Shown: one piece after another, positions 44,316 through 54,079 of the stretch
Layout of the letters: each line of letters begins with the position of its first letter
How positions within the stretch are numbered: position 1 is the first letter of the stretch
Source: Segniliparus rugosus ATCC BAA-974
GTDB taxonomy: Bacteria > Actinomycetota > Actinomycetes > Mycobacteriales > Mycobacteriaceae
Direction: 5' to 3'
NCBI RefSeq assembly: GCF_000185725.2
Contig: NZ_KI391954.1
Coordinates: forward strand, 930,001-994,000
Length of the DNA stretch: 64,000 nt
Made by a program: the position numbers and the translations under genes
Notes under the pieces: model-generated
What the model was told of the DNA's origin: nothing
Database searches by the model: none
What the model saw: only the letters and a program-made list of their open reading frames with translations

Positions 44316-44975
44316 TCAGGCGAGTTCGGCGCGCAACGCCTGGGCCGAGGCTTTGGGGTCTTTGGCCTCGGTGACCGCGCGGACGACGACGACGCGTCTC
44401 GCTCCCGCGTCCCGGACCTGCGGCAGGCGGTCGAGGTCGACGCCGCCGATGGCGAACCAGGGCTTTGCGGGCGCGAGCGCCGCCACCTGCGCGACGAGCT
44501 CCAGCCCGACGGCGGCCCTGCCGGGTTTGGTCGGGGTCGTCCAGCACGGGCCGACGCAGAAATAGTCGACGTCGGGGTCTTCGATCGCGGCCCGCGCTTG
44601 TTCGGGCGAATGGGTGGAGCGCCCGATGAGGACGTCGGGGCCGAGGATCCGTCGGGCGATCCCCACCGGCAGATCCCGCTGACCGAGGTGCAGCACGTCC
44701 GCGCCGGACGCGAGGGCGACGTCGGCCCGGTCGTTGACCGCGAGCAACGCGCCGTGGGCCGAGGTCGACTGTTTGAGCCGCGCCAGCAGGGCCAGCTCGT
44801 CGCCCGCCTCAAGGGGATCCTGCTTCGATTTGTCCCGCAGCTGCAAAAGGTCCACCCCGCCCGACAACGCGGCTTCGGCGAACGCGACGAGGTCGCCCCG
44901 GTCTCTGCGGGCGTCCACGCACACATACAGCCGCGCCTGCGCGAGTCGTGCGAGCCGGGCTTCGCGAGTGTCCAT
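44316..44975 (-). CDS. thiE: Thiamine-phosphate synthase
   Basis: A 219-residue TIM-barrel enzyme that joins hydroxymethylpyrimidine diphosphate and thiazole phosphate to thiamine phosphate. Conserved segments are [10 protein letters not shown] with the substrate Lys/Arg, [30 protein letters not shown] and FAIGGVD. It is divergent from thiO with 45 bp between starts, too short for a TPP riboswitch on either side, and I see none. The arrangement copies Rv0414c/Rv0415. Confidence 0.93.
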   Translation of the reverse strand: MDTREARLARLAQARLYVCVDARRDRGDLVAFAEAALSGGVDLLQLRDKSKQDPLEAGDELALLARLKQSTSAHGALLAVNDRADVALASGADVLHLGQRDLPVGIARRILGPDVLIGRSTHSPEQARAAIEDPDVDYFCVGPCWTTPTKPGRAAVGLELVAQVAALAPAKPWFAIGGVDLDRLPQVRDAGARRVVVVRAVTEAKDPKASAQALRAELA

Positions 44976-45020
44976 CCCATCACCCTAGCCCGACCGGGCC
45001 AGCGGGTAGGCTCGAAGGCT

Positions 45021-46127
45021 ATGGCCCGCACCCTCGACGTTCTCGGAGCAGGGGTGATCGGCCTCTCGATCGCGTGGCGCGCCGCCCAGCGCGGCTGGTC
45101 GGTCCGATTATTCGACCCGAGACTCGACGGCGTGCTTCGGCAAGGGGCTTCGGCCTCCTGGGTGGCGGGCGGCATGCTCGCGCCGTTCTCCGAGGCGTGG
45201 CCGGGGCACGCTGCGTTGCTGCGGCTCGGGATGCGCAGCTTGGAGCGGTGGCCGGGGTTCGCCGACGAGCTCGCCGGGTTCGCGCCGGACGGGGTCTTCG
45301 CGGCGCGGGAGACCATCGTGGTCGGCGCGACTGCCTCGGACTTGCAGGCGCTCGACCCGGGATTCGAGTTCGCCCGAAGCGTCGGGCTCGATTGGCAACG
45401 GCGCACGCGGGCCGAGCTCCGGCAGATCGAGCCGGGGCTGGCTGCCGACGCGCGCGGCGGCTGGTTCCTGCCCGAGGAGCCCGCCGCGGACAACCGGGCG
45501 CTGCTGGCCGCGCTCGCCGAAGCCGCGCGCAGCGCCGGGGCGCAGCTTGTGGCGCACAGCCTGCCCGAACTGCCCCGGTCGGGGGCGGACTGCGTCGTCG
45601 TCGCGGCGGGCGCGGGAACGCCCGCCTTGCTGCCGGGGCTGCCGGTGCGGCCGGTGAAGGGGGAGATCCTGCGGCTCGCGGCTTCGCCGAGGACGGTCGG
45701 GGCTCCGCAACGGACGATCCGCGCTTTGGTCCGGGGCCGACACGTGTACCTCGTGCCGCGCCGGGACGGCGTGGTGGTCGGAGCGACCGAGTTGGAGGGG
45801 GACGAGCGGGCTGCGGTGGCGGCACAGTCCGTTTTCGAGCTGCTTTCGGACGCGACCTCGATTTTCCCCGGCCTCGCGGACTACGATTTCGTCGAGGCTT
45901 CTGCGGGATTCCGCCCGGTCACCCCGGACCGTTGCCCGGTCCTTGGCTGGGCGGGGCCGGAAGCCGTCGGGCGTTGCCTCGTCGCGACCGGCCACGGCAG
46001 GGACGGCATGCTGCTCGCGCCGCTCACCGCCGACCTCGCAGTCGCGCTCCTGGAGAACGAGCAGGTCGGCGGGCCGGAGGAGGAGGCGCTGCGAGCGATG
46101 GACCCGGCCCGCTTCTCGGTTCGGTAA
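45021..46127 (+). CDS. thiO: Glycine oxidase ThiO
   Basis: A 368-residue FAD enzyme of the DAO family that oxidises glycine to iminoglycine for thiazole synthesis. The FAD motif is LDVLGAGVIGLSIAWRA, followed by QGASASWVAGGMLAP. Residues VEASAGFRPVTPDRCPVLG and GHGRDGMLLAPLTA form the C-terminal FAD/substrate part. It is followed by thiS after nine bases and thiG after a further 117 bp, one pathway segment in order. Confidence 0.92.
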   Translation: MARTLDVLGAGVIGLSIAWRAAQRGWSVRLFDPRLDGVLRQGASASWVAGGMLAPFSEAWPGHAALLRLGMRSLERWPGFADELAGFAPDGVFAARETIVVGATASDLQALDPGFEFARSVGLDWQRRTRAELRQIEPGLAADARGGWFLPEEPAADNRALLAALAEAARSAGAQLVAHSLPELPRSGADCVVVAAGAGTPALLPGLPVRPVKGEILRLAASPRTVGAPQRTIRALVRGRHVYLVPRRDGVVVGATELEGDERAAVAAQSVFELLSDATSIFPGLADYDFVEASAGFRPVTPDRCPVLGWAGPEAVGRCLVATGHGRDGMLLAPLTADLAVALLENEQVGGPEEEALRAMDPARFSVR

Positions 46128-46136
46128 CCTGGATCC

Positions 46137-46343
46137 ATGGGCGACATCCTCATCACTGTGAACGGGGAGGAGCGCGCTTTCCCGGAAGGGGCGGTGATCG
46201 CAGACCTCCTCGCGGCGCTCGGGCTCTCGCCAAAGGGCATCGCGGTCGCGGTGAACGGCGTGGTGGCCCCACGCGGCGAATGGGACCAGCCGCTACGGCC
46301 CGGCGCGGTCGTCGAGATTCTGACGGCGGTCCCCGGTGGGTAA
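46137..46343 (+). CDS. thiS: Sulfur-carrier protein ThiS
   Basis: A 68-residue ubiquitin-like protein ending in Gly-Gly (AVPGG), whose C-terminal glycine is adenylated and thiocarboxylated to deliver sulfur to ThiG. Length and fold pattern (ILITVNGEERAFPEG; VAVAVNG-type core) are normal. It lies between thiO and thiG. Confidence 0.94.
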   Translation: MGDILITVNGEERAFPEGAVIADLLAALGLSPKGIAVAVNGVVAPRGEWDQPLRPGAVVEILTAVPGG

Positions 46344-47231
<888 letters not shown>

Positions 47232-47785
47232 GCGTCACGGCTTCGTCGCGGTGACGTAGTGCTGGAAGCCTCGGGCGCGCTGTCGCCTCGGCGGCCCGGA
47301 CGGGGCCCAGCTCGCCTCCGAGCGCCGTTCCGCTGCTTCCCCCGGCATAGGTCGGGCGAGGCCGAGCCCGACCGCCGGACCTTCGGGGCGGCGGAGATTT
47401 GAGAGGGGCTGAGCGAAATCGCCCGGAGCGGGGCGCACGTCGAGGAATTTGTCCGCGTCGTGCAGGCGCAGCGCCTCGGCGTTGTCCGCCCGCCGAGGCG
47501 GCGGCGAACAAGAGCGGCGGACGGAGCCGTCGCTCGTGCGGCCAGACGAACGCTCTGCTTGTCATCGCGCGTATGAGAGGTTCCCGCAGGCGCGGGAGAG
47601 CGTGTCGGGAGGGCCTTGTGGCGCACCGCCGCGCCGCACAACGAAACCGGGGTCAACAAATCGCGTGCCTGGTCCAGCGCTGTGGCGCGCATCATGAAAT
47701 CGAGTCGAGCGGCTGATCGCCGGTCAGGCAAAGCGTCGACGAGCTTCGGGGGCCCGCGCGCGTTGCAGCCTTTAAGATTTGTCCC
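47232..47785. other. 554-bp stretch without a convincing gene
   Basis: No frame here has a plausible start, ribosome-binding site and conserved-looking product together. On the minus strand, patches such as DNAEALRLHDADKFLDVRP and GFQHYVTATKP near 47235-47480 have coding-like composition but lie in different frames. A decayed or frameshifted gene is possible. I see no repeats or RNA structure worth listing. Confidence 0.5.
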
Positions 47786-48772
47786 GTGACAGACCCAGCG
47801 AAGCCCGCCGAGACCTCGCCGCCAGTGGAGGTCCGGGGTTTGACCAAACGTTTCGGCTCCCGGACCGCGGTCGCGGGCCTTTCGTTCGCCCTCAAACCCG
47901 GCCAGGTGACCGGCTTCCTCGGCCCGAACGGCGCGGGCAAATCCACCACGTTGCGGATGATCGTGGGGCTCGACGCCCCGAACGAGGGGAGCGCCACGAT
48001 CTTCGGCAAGCCCTACCGCCTCCTGACGCACCCGTTAAAGACGGTGGGCGCGCTCCTCGACGCGAAATGGGCGTATCCGAGCCGCAGCGTGGCCGATCAC
48101 CTCCGATGGATCGCGGCGGCAGGGGGCGTCCCCGCCAGCCGGGTGGCCGAAGTGCTCGACCTGGTGGGACTCGCCTCGGTCGCCAAGCTCCCCGCGCGGC
48201 AGCTTTCCCTCGGCATGTCGCAGCGGGTCGGCGTGGCGGCGGCCCTTTTGGGCGAGCCCGACGTGCTGCTCTTCGACGAGCCGGTCAACGGGCTGGACCC
48301 GGAGGGGGTGAGCTGGATCCGCTCGCTCATCAAGGAGCTGGCCAGACGCGGGGCCACCGTGCTCGTCTCCAGCCACCTCTTGGCCGAGATGGCGCTCACC
48401 GCCGATCATCTGGTCGTCATCGGCAGGGGCATGCTCATCGCCGACTGCTCGGTCGAGGAGTTCATCGACCGGGCCACCGACGATGTGGTGCGGGTGCGCA
48501 GCCCGCAGGCAGAAGCCCTGTCCGCCGAGCTTGTGCGGCTCGGCCACCGAGTCGAGCCGGGGGACGAGGGCGAGCTGGTCGTGCACGACGCGACGAGCGC
48601 GGACGTCGGCGAGCTCGCGGCCCGGCACGGCTTCGTGCTCCACGAGCTGACCGCGCAGCGGGCGTCGCTGGAGGAGGCGTATTTGAAACTGACCGAGAGC
48701 GCGGTGGAGTACCACAGCCACGCGCTGCCCAGCGCGCCGAGCGAATCCGCGCAGGAAGGGGCGGCTTCGTGA
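47786..48772 (+). CDS. ABC transporter ATP-binding protein
   Basis: A 328-residue ATPase of the DrrA/CcmA type. Walker A is LGPNGAGKST near residue 50, the signature is LSLGMSQRVGVAAAL, Walker B is VLLFDEPVNGLDP, and the switch His is in VSSHLL. A C-terminal domain of about 100 residues follows, as in multidrug and lipid exporters. It overlaps the permease gene by four bases (GTGA). Start GTG 47786. The exported substrate is unknown. Confidence 0.9.
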   Translation: MTDPAKPAETSPPVEVRGLTKRFGSRTAVAGLSFALKPGQVTGFLGPNGAGKSTTLRMIVGLDAPNEGSATIFGKPYRLLTHPLKTVGALLDAKWAYPSRSVADHLRWIAAAGGVPASRVAEVLDLVGLASVAKLPARQLSLGMSQRVGVAAALLGEPDVLLFDEPVNGLDPEGVSWIRSLIKELARRGATVLVSSHLLAEMALTADHLVVIGRGMLIADCSVEEFIDRATDDVVRVRSPQAEALSAELVRLGHRVEPGDEGELVVHDATSADVGELAARHGFVLHELTAQRASLEEAYLKLTESAVEYHSHALPSAPSESAQEGAAS

Positions 48773-49530
48773 ACGCGCTCAAAGCCGAATGGATCAAACT
48801 CGCCTCGGTCCGCAGCACGAGGGTGAGCTATCTCTTGGTCGTGCTGCTCGCCGTGGGGCTGGCCGCTTTAGTGGCCGCGGCGGGGTACTCGCCGAGCAAC
48901 GCCGAAGCGCTCAGCGGTCTGGCGGGGATGACGAGCGCGGTGCCTGGGCCGGGCCTGATCCTGCTGCTGGTGACGGCGACGGTCGCGGTGACAGGGGAAT
49001 GGCGCGCGGGCACATTGCGCACCACCTTCCTCGCGGTACCCGACCGGCTGTGGGCGATCACCGCGAAGGCTCTGGTGGTCGGGGCCGTCGGCGCGGTCGT
49101 CGGATTCCTCTCCGCCTCGGCCGGGGTGCTCGTCGCGGGGGCGCTCGCGCGGCCGACCGCGGCCGGGCTCGGCTTCTCCGGAGACCTCCGTCTGCTCTGG
49201 ACGGCTCCGGCGGCCGTCTTCTTCGGCACGTTCTTCGCCATCGGCGTCGGCAACCTCATCCGGCATAGCGCCGGGGCGATCACGTTGCTCGTGGTGTGGA
49301 TGCTCGTCCTCGAAACCCTCGTGCAGACTTTGGTCATCGGCGTCAGCAACCATGCAGCGCGCATCCCGCAAGCGCTTCTGCCGTTCACGAGTTTCGGGGA
49401 ATTCGTCTCGGGCCGGGGCTCCTCCGCGCTCACGGAGTACTCGCCTTCGGTTTCGTTCTTCGTGTTCGCGGCCTGGTCGCTGGCGGTTTTCGGGGCCGGT
49501 TCCGTCGCCACGCTGCGCCGGGACCCCTGA
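48769..49530 (+). CDS. ABC-2 type transporter permease
   Basis: A 253-residue integral membrane protein with about six helices. It starts MNALKAEWIKLASVRSTRVSYLL, a typical ABC-2 N-terminus, and has GEWRAGTLRTTFLAVPDR between helices two and three. It pairs with the ATPase encoded immediately upstream. It converges on a TetR gene with 22 bp between the stops. Confidence 0.88.
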   Translation: MNALKAEWIKLASVRSTRVSYLLVVLLAVGLAALVAAAGYSPSNAEALSGLAGMTSAVPGPGLILLLVTATVAVTGEWRAGTLRTTFLAVPDRLWAITAKALVVGAVGAVVGFLSASAGVLVAGALARPTAAGLGFSGDLRLLWTAPAAVFFGTFFAIGVGNLIRHSAGAITLLVVWMLVLETLVQTLVIGVSNHAARIPQALLPFTSFGEFVSGRGSSALTEYSPSVSFFVFAAWSLAVFGAGSVATLRRDP

Positions 49531-49552
49531 GGGGACAAGAACACGGCGCTCG

Positions 49553-50128
49553 TCATGGCTCGCTGTCGAGCGCGACCCGCAGTGCGGAGTCGACGAGCGT
49601 CACGGCCCGCTCGGCGGGCATACGGGCGGGCTCGACCACGATCGCGCAGGCCAAGCCGTCGGCGAGCGCGAGCAACGTCGCCGCCCGGTCTCCCGTCTGC
49701 GCTTCGTCGAGCGACGGGCGGGCCTCGGCGATGAGCCCGGCGACGAGCCTCTCCACCCGGCCCCGGTCGTAGCGATGCCGCCGGGCGGTGGGCTCGTGCA
49801 CGGCGGCGCGGGCCATGCGCAGGGTCCAGAGCACGGAGAGCTGGCCATGCGCGGGGTCGGGGTTGACGAGGGCGAGCACGGCGGCGCGGAGCCGGTCTTC
49901 GGGAGCGCCCGCGCCCGCGAGCGCGGCGTGCAGCCGCTCCATGAACGCCGCGCCGAGCCGGTCGGTGGCGGCTTCGAGCATCAGGTCTTTGGTGGGGAAG
50001 TGGTGCTGCACCGAGCCGATGGACACGCCGGCGCGGGCGGCGACGTGCCGCACGCTGACCGCCTCGAAGCCGCCACCCGCCAGCAGGGCGACCATGGCGG
50101 CGACGATCTGCTCGTATTGGCTATCCAT
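49553..50128 (-). CDS. TetR-family transcriptional regulator
   Basis: A 191-residue regulator with an N-terminal helix-turn-helix (GGFEAVSVRHVAARAGVSIG, then SVQHHFPTKDLML). A ligand-binding helical C-terminal domain of the common TetR_C type follows. It lies downstream of amt (48 bp) and convergent to the ABC exporter genes, so it could control either. No operator is identified for it with confidence. Confidence 0.88.
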   Translation of the reverse strand: MDSQYEQIVAAMVALLAGGGFEAVSVRHVAARAGVSIGSVQHHFPTKDLMLEAATDRLGAAFMERLHAALAGAGAPEDRLRAAVLALVNPDPAHGQLSVLWTLRMARAAVHEPTARRHRYDRGRVERLVAGLIAEARPSLDEAQTGDRAATLLALADGLACAIVVEPARMPAERAVTLVDSALRVALDSEP

Positions 50129-50176
50129 ACACGCGTACGGTACTCGGCTTTTCGGGCCGTGACAAGGCCTCGCGGA

Positions 50177-51550
50177 TCAGGAATCGCCGCCGGAGACCCG
50201 CCCGCCTCGGGCCACCGCGAAGTCGTAAGCGGACTCCGCGTGCTCGGTCTCGTCAAGGCCTTCGGCCTCGCCCTGCGGATGGGCGCGCAGGCCGAGGACG
50301 AATTTGAGCGCGAGGCCGACGAGCGTGGTGACCACCAGGGCATAGGCGAGCACGGCGAGAGCGGCGAGGGCTTGTCGCCACAGCTGGTCGAACCCGCCGC
50401 CGTAGAAGAGCCCGTCCGCCGGGCTCGCGCCTGCGGCCTTGCTGGCCACCAGGCCGATCATGAGCGTGCCGACCAGCCCGCTGACCAGGTGCACGCCGAC
50501 GACGTCGAGCGAGTCGTCGTAGCCGAGGCGGTATTTCCATTCGATGGCGATCGAGCTGGCAACGCCCGCGACGGCCCCGATGGCCAGCGCCCCGACCGGG
50601 GTGACGTACGCGCAGGACGGGGTGATCGCCACCAGGCCCGCGACGGCTCCCGAGGCCGCGCCGAAGGAGGTGGGCTTGCCGTGGCGGATCCGCTCGACGA
50701 CCAGCCAGCTCGCGAGGGAGACGGCCCCGGCGGCCAGAGTGTTCGCGAACGCGAGCGCCGCGACTCCGTCCGCTTTGAGCGAGGATCCCGCGTTGAAGCC
50801 GAACCAGCCGAACCACAACAGGCCAGCGCCGAGCATGACGGCGGGCAGGTTGTGAGGGCGCATCGGGTCTTTCGGCCAGCCCCGCCGTTTGCCGAGCACC
50901 AGCGCCAGCGCCAACCCCGAGACTCCGGAGTTGATCTCCACCGCCGTGCCGCCCGCGAAGTCGAGCGCTTTGAGCCGGTTGACGATCCAACCCCCGTGCG
51001 CGGCGGTCAGCCCGTCCGGGGAGAACACCCAGTGCGCGACGGGGAAGTACACCAATGCGGACCACAGCGCGGCGAAGACGATCCACGAGGTGAAGCGCAT
51101 GCGGTCGGCGACGGCCCCCGCGATGAGGGCGACGGTCACCATCGCGAACCCCGCTTGGAACACCACGAAGACGAGCGCCGGAACCGTCCCGACCACGGGG
51201 GCCGGGGCGTCCGGGCCCGCGAAGAGCCCGCGCAGGCCCGCGAACTGCGTCGGGTCGCCGAGCAGGCCGCCGCCGAGGTCCTCGCCGAAGCCCGCCGAGT
51301 AGCCGAACGCCATCCACAGCACCCAGACCACGGGGATGGCCGCGAGGCACATCATCATCATGTTCAGCACGTTTTTCGCGCGGACCATGCCGCCGTAGAA
51401 GAACGCCAGTCCCGGCGTCATGAGGATGACGAGCGCCGCGCTGGCGAGCACCCACGCGGTGTCGGCCCCGTCGAGGGCTGGGGGAGGATTGTTCAAAAGC
51501 GGCTCCTTCAACGCGCTGGCTTTGCGGAATTTTTCCATGAAGGCCATCAC
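50177..51550 (-). CDS. amt: Ammonium transporter Amt with Glu in place of the first twin histidine
   Basis: A 457-residue, 11-helix channel-like transporter for ammonium. Recognisable segments are TPGLAFFYGGMVR, FQAGFAMVTVALIAGAVADR and the pore region DFAGGTAVEINSGVSG. In nearly all bacterial Amt proteins the residue after AV is His, the first of the twin-His pair; here it is Glu205. The second, His354 in LDVVGVHLVSG, is present. Some fungal Mep proteins carry the same natural change. No glnK is adjacent. The ATG at 51538, four codons later, is an alternative start. Confidence 0.93.
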   Translation of the reverse strand: MMAFMEKFRKASALKEPLLNNPPPALDGADTAWVLASAALVILMTPGLAFFYGGMVRAKNVLNMMMMCLAAIPVVWVLWMAFGYSAGFGEDLGGGLLGDPTQFAGLRGLFAGPDAPAPVVGTVPALVFVVFQAGFAMVTVALIAGAVADRMRFTSWIVFAALWSALVYFPVAHWVFSPDGLTAAHGGWIVNRLKALDFAGGTAVEINSGVSGLALALVLGKRRGWPKDPMRPHNLPAVMLGAGLLWFGWFGFNAGSSLKADGVAALAFANTLAAGAVSLASWLVVERIRHGKPTSFGAASGAVAGLVAITPSCAYVTPVGALAIGAVAGVASSIAIEWKYRLGYDDSLDVVGVHLVSGLVGTLMIGLVASKAAGASPADGLFYGGGFDQLWRQALAALAVLAYALVVTTLVGLALKFVLGLRAHPQGEAEGLDETEHAESAYDFAVARGGRVSGGDS

Positions 51551-51592
51551 ATGCGCGAAGCGGGTGGCGGCTGTCCGCTAAGGTCGGACCCC

Positions 51593-52336
51593 GTGCTCAT
51601 TCTGCTGCCGCCCTCCGAGACCAAGGCTTCCGGCGGGGACGGCCCGCCGGTCGACCCCGACGCGCTGTGGCTGCCCGAGCTGACCGAGGCGCGGCGGGCA
51701 CTCTTCGACGCGCTGGTGAGCCTTGCGACGGACGCTGCGGCCACTGCCAAAGCGCTGGGGATCAGCGAGGCGCAGGCGGAGGAGCTGGCGCAGGTGAACG
51801 CCTCGCTCTGGTCGAGCCCGACGCGTCCCGCGCTCGCCCGATACACCGGAGTCCTCTACGACGCGCTCGACGTGGCCTCGTTCACCAAGGCGCAGCGGGC
51901 CAAAGCGGACGCGCGCTTGGCCGTGGGGTCGGCGCTGTTCGGCGTGGTCGGCGCGGGCGACGGGATTCCAGGCTACCGGCTCTCGGCGGGCTCCAAGCTC
52001 CCCGGCTTCGGCACGCTCGCCGCGCATTGGAAGCCCGTGCTCGAGCCCGCGCTCGCGAACGCCGGGCTCGGCCTCGTGGTGGATCTGCGCTCGGGGGGTT
52101 ACCAGCAGCTGGGCAAGGTCTCCGGCGCGATCACCGCGACGGTGGTGACCGAGCGCGCGGACGGCTCGCGCAGCGTTGTGAGCCATTTCAACAAGCACCA
52201 CAAGGGCCTTCTGGCCAGGGCTTTGGCGACAACGCGCGCGGAACCGACGGATCTGAAAGGCGTGGCCGCGGTGGCCCGGAAGGCGGGACTGCGAGTGGAG
52301 ACCCCGTCAGCGACCGAGCTCGTGATCGTCACCTGA
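51593..52336 (+). CDS. yaaA: YaaA/DUF328 family peroxide-stress protein
   Basis: A 247-residue protein starting LILLPPSETK, the family hallmark. Conserved positions follow at RYTGVLYDALD, GLFG-type and PGYRLSAGSKLPG, then VVSHFNKHHKG. YaaA in E. coli limits iron-driven damage under peroxide stress and binds DNA; the mycobacterial role is less studied. GTG 51593. Its last 30 bases overlap the end of the convergent Uma2 gene. It is divergent from amt with a 42-bp gap. Confidence 0.9.
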   Translation: MLILLPPSETKASGGDGPPVDPDALWLPELTEARRALFDALVSLATDAAATAKALGISEAQAEELAQVNASLWSSPTRPALARYTGVLYDALDVASFTKAQRAKADARLAVGSALFGVVGAGDGIPGYRLSAGSKLPGFGTLAAHWKPVLEPALANAGLGLVVDLRSGGYQQLGKVSGAITATVVTERADGSRSVVSHFNKHHKGLLARALATTRAEPTDLKGVAAVARKAGLRVETPSATELVIVT

Positions 52337-52921
52337 GCCGTCGGCCTCGACGCTGAGCAGCTCGCCCACGTCCACCGTCTGGCCCGGAGCGTAGGGGACG
52401 GGGATCTGCTGGCCGGGGGTGTATTCCACACGAGTACGGTAGCCGGTGGCGTAGGGCTCGCGGTGCGCGTACACCTTCTCAGGGGTGACCACCCAGTATT
52501 CGGGGTAGCCCGACGAGCCGTAGAGCTGCGCCTTGAATCCGAGGTCGATCGCTCGCGTCGTGTTGGAGACTTCGATGACGAGTAGCACGTCGGCAGGATC
52601 CCAGCTCGCGAGGAGCTTGCTGTGGTGCTTCTTTGTCTTCGCGTCAGCACGACGAACCCAGATGTCAGGGTCGGGCAACGACGAACCCGAAGGGAGCGTC
52701 GCATTGCTCTTCACGGTTCCGCCTTCGCGGCCGGGGAGCAGCTCGACGGCCAGCATTGTCGTTTCTGCGTGCCACGGCCCGATCTGCACGGGCACCACCT
52801 CCCCGTCCAAAAGCTCCACCCGCTCGCCGTCGAACACCCCGGCCTCCCAGGCGCGCACGAATCGCTCCGGAGTCCACCGGTATTTCGGCGCCGCGAGATC
52901 TGCGGTCAGTGCCTGCGTCAT
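52307..52921 (-). CDS. Uma2-family (DUF820) putative endonuclease
   Basis: A 204-residue protein with the PD-(D/E)XK-like layout of Uma2 proteins: an N-terminal YRWTPERFVRAWEAGVFDGE segment, LPDPDIWV with the metal Asp, VLLVIEVSNTT with the acidic residue, and the downstream Lys in GFKAQLY, then SGYPEYWVV. Its function in bacteria is unsettled; such genes are common in cyanobacteria and actinobacteria and behave as mobile or orphan genes. Two perfect copies of a 27-bp element lie directly before its start. The 3' end overlaps yaaA. Confidence 0.85.
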   Translation of the reverse strand: MTQALTADLAAPKYRWTPERFVRAWEAGVFDGERVELLDGEVVPVQIGPWHAETTMLAVELLPGREGGTVKSNATLPSGSSLPDPDIWVRRADAKTKKHHSKLLASWDPADVLLVIEVSNTTRAIDLGFKAQLYGSSGYPEYWVVTPEKVYAHREPYATGYRTRVEYTPGQQIPVPYAPGQTVDVGELLSVEADGSGDDHELGR

Positions 52922-52926
52922 AAAAC

Positions 52927-52980
52927 GATTTTACTTGACATTGTCCAGTGTCAGATTTTACTTGACATTGTCCAGTGTCA
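52927..52980. repeat. Tandem 27-bp perfect direct repeat upstream of the Uma2 gene
   Basis: 52927-52953 and 52954-52980 are identical. Each unit contains TGACA and TGTCA as an inverted repeat eight bases apart, inside an AT-rich context. The array begins five bases upstream of the Uma2 start codon. It may act as a double operator or promoter for that gene. Confidence 0.85.
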
Positions 52981-53065
52981 TATGTAAAGGAGCGTCGCTG
53001 ATTTGCGCGCTCTCCGTTTGACTATGGACGTTTTTGAAACGATAAAGATCGAGAAATCAGGTTCT

Positions 53066-53917
53066 TCACCCCAGCCGCCACAGCGGGTTGACCGGGCCGT
53101 GCCCCGCGCCCAAGTTGTAGGACCAGCGCAGCGACTCGGTCACCCAGTCTTTCGCGAAGGCGACCGCTTCGGGCACGCTCGCCCCGCGCGCCAGCGCGCA
53201 GGTCATGGAGGAGGCGAGGGTGTCGCCGCCGCCGTGGTCGTTGCCGGTCGGAATGCGGGGCTTGGCGAACTCGAAGAAGGAGCGCCCGTCGTAGAGGATG
53301 TCGACGCTCTCCGGGGCCGAGCGCAGGTGCCCGCCGGTCACCAGCGCCCAGCGCGCGCCGAGGCCGACGAGCCTGCGCGCGGCCTCTTCGGCGCTCGGGC
53401 GGTCTGTGACTTCGATCCCGACCAGCAGGCGGACCTCGTCGAGGTTGGGGGTGACCACGGTCGCGAGCGGGAAGATCTCGGCGCGGATCACGTCCAGGGC
53501 TTCGGGTTTGAGCAGCGGATCGCCGTGCATGGACGCGCACACGGGGTCCACGACGAACGGCACGCCGCCGTCGCCGCCGATCCCGACCTCCGCGCAGGCG
53601 GCGGCGACCGCCGAGACGATCGGGGCCGAGGCCAGCATCCCTGTTTTCGCGGCCTGCACGCCGATGTCGCTGGCGACCACGCGGATCTGCGCGGCGACCG
53701 TCTCCGGGGGGACTTCGTGGAATCCGCTCACCCCGAGGGTGTTCTGCACGGTCACCGCCGTCACAGCGGTCATGCCGTGGCATCCCGCGAGCGCGAAGGT
53801 GCGCAGGTCGGCCTGGATGCCCGCGCCGCCGCCGGAGTCCGAGCCGGCGATGGTGAGCACTTTGGGCGGGGTCTGCCCTGGCTCGAGCTGCCCTGGTGCG
53901 GAAGAGGGGAGGGTCAC
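53066..53917 (-). CDS. thiD: Hydroxymethylpyrimidine/phosphomethylpyrimidine kinase
   Basis: A 283-residue ribokinase-like enzyme that phosphorylates HMP twice to the diphosphate used by ThiE. The substrate site is TIAGSDSGGGAGIQADL, with TAVTAVTVQNTLGV beyond it. The catalytic end is GNDHGGGDTLASSMTCAL; the usual anion-hole motif is GTGCT-like, so one or two residues differ. In M. tuberculosis thiD adjoins thiC; here the cyd operon and several other genes lie between them. Confidence 0.92.
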   Translation of the reverse strand: MTLPSSAPGQLEPGQTPPKVLTIAGSDSGGGAGIQADLRTFALAGCHGMTAVTAVTVQNTLGVSGFHEVPPETVAAQIRVVASDIGVQAAKTGMLASAPIVSAVAAACAEVGIGGDGGVPFVVDPVCASMHGDPLLKPEALDVIRAEIFPLATVVTPNLDEVRLLVGIEVTDRPSAEEAARRLVGLGARWALVTGGHLRSAPESVDILYDGRSFFEFAKPRIPTGNDHGGGDTLASSMTCALARGASVPEAVAFAKDWVTESLRWSYNLGAGHGPVNPLWRLG

Positions 53918-53978
53918 GCCTTCATGAAAACACGAGGCCGCCCCCGCGCGGCGGCGTGGGGAGGGATAGGATGAGAAC

Positions 53979-53998
53979 TACTACTTACTGTAGTAGTA
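53979..53998. promoter_or_regulatory. 7-bp perfect inverted repeat in the cydA control region
   Basis: TACTACT (53979-53985) and AGTAGTA (53992-53998) flank TACTGT. It is 82 bp before the cydA start and 62 bp upstream of the divergent thiD start. A GGGCGTG/CACGCCC hairpin follows at 54029-54055 within the likely leader of cydA. A redox- or respiration-linked regulator is a reasonable but untested candidate. Confidence 0.5.
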
Positions 53999-54079
53999 AC
54001 CGTTGCGGCGGCAACTACAGTGGGAGTCGGGCGTGTCCGTGCTCGGGGCACGCCCGCAGCCCGATCTTGAGGAGCAGTT

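Noticed and set aside
44976-45020. TPP riboswitch between thiE and thiO
   Set aside because: The divergent gap is 45 bp, too short for a TPP aptamer, and no conserved core is visible.
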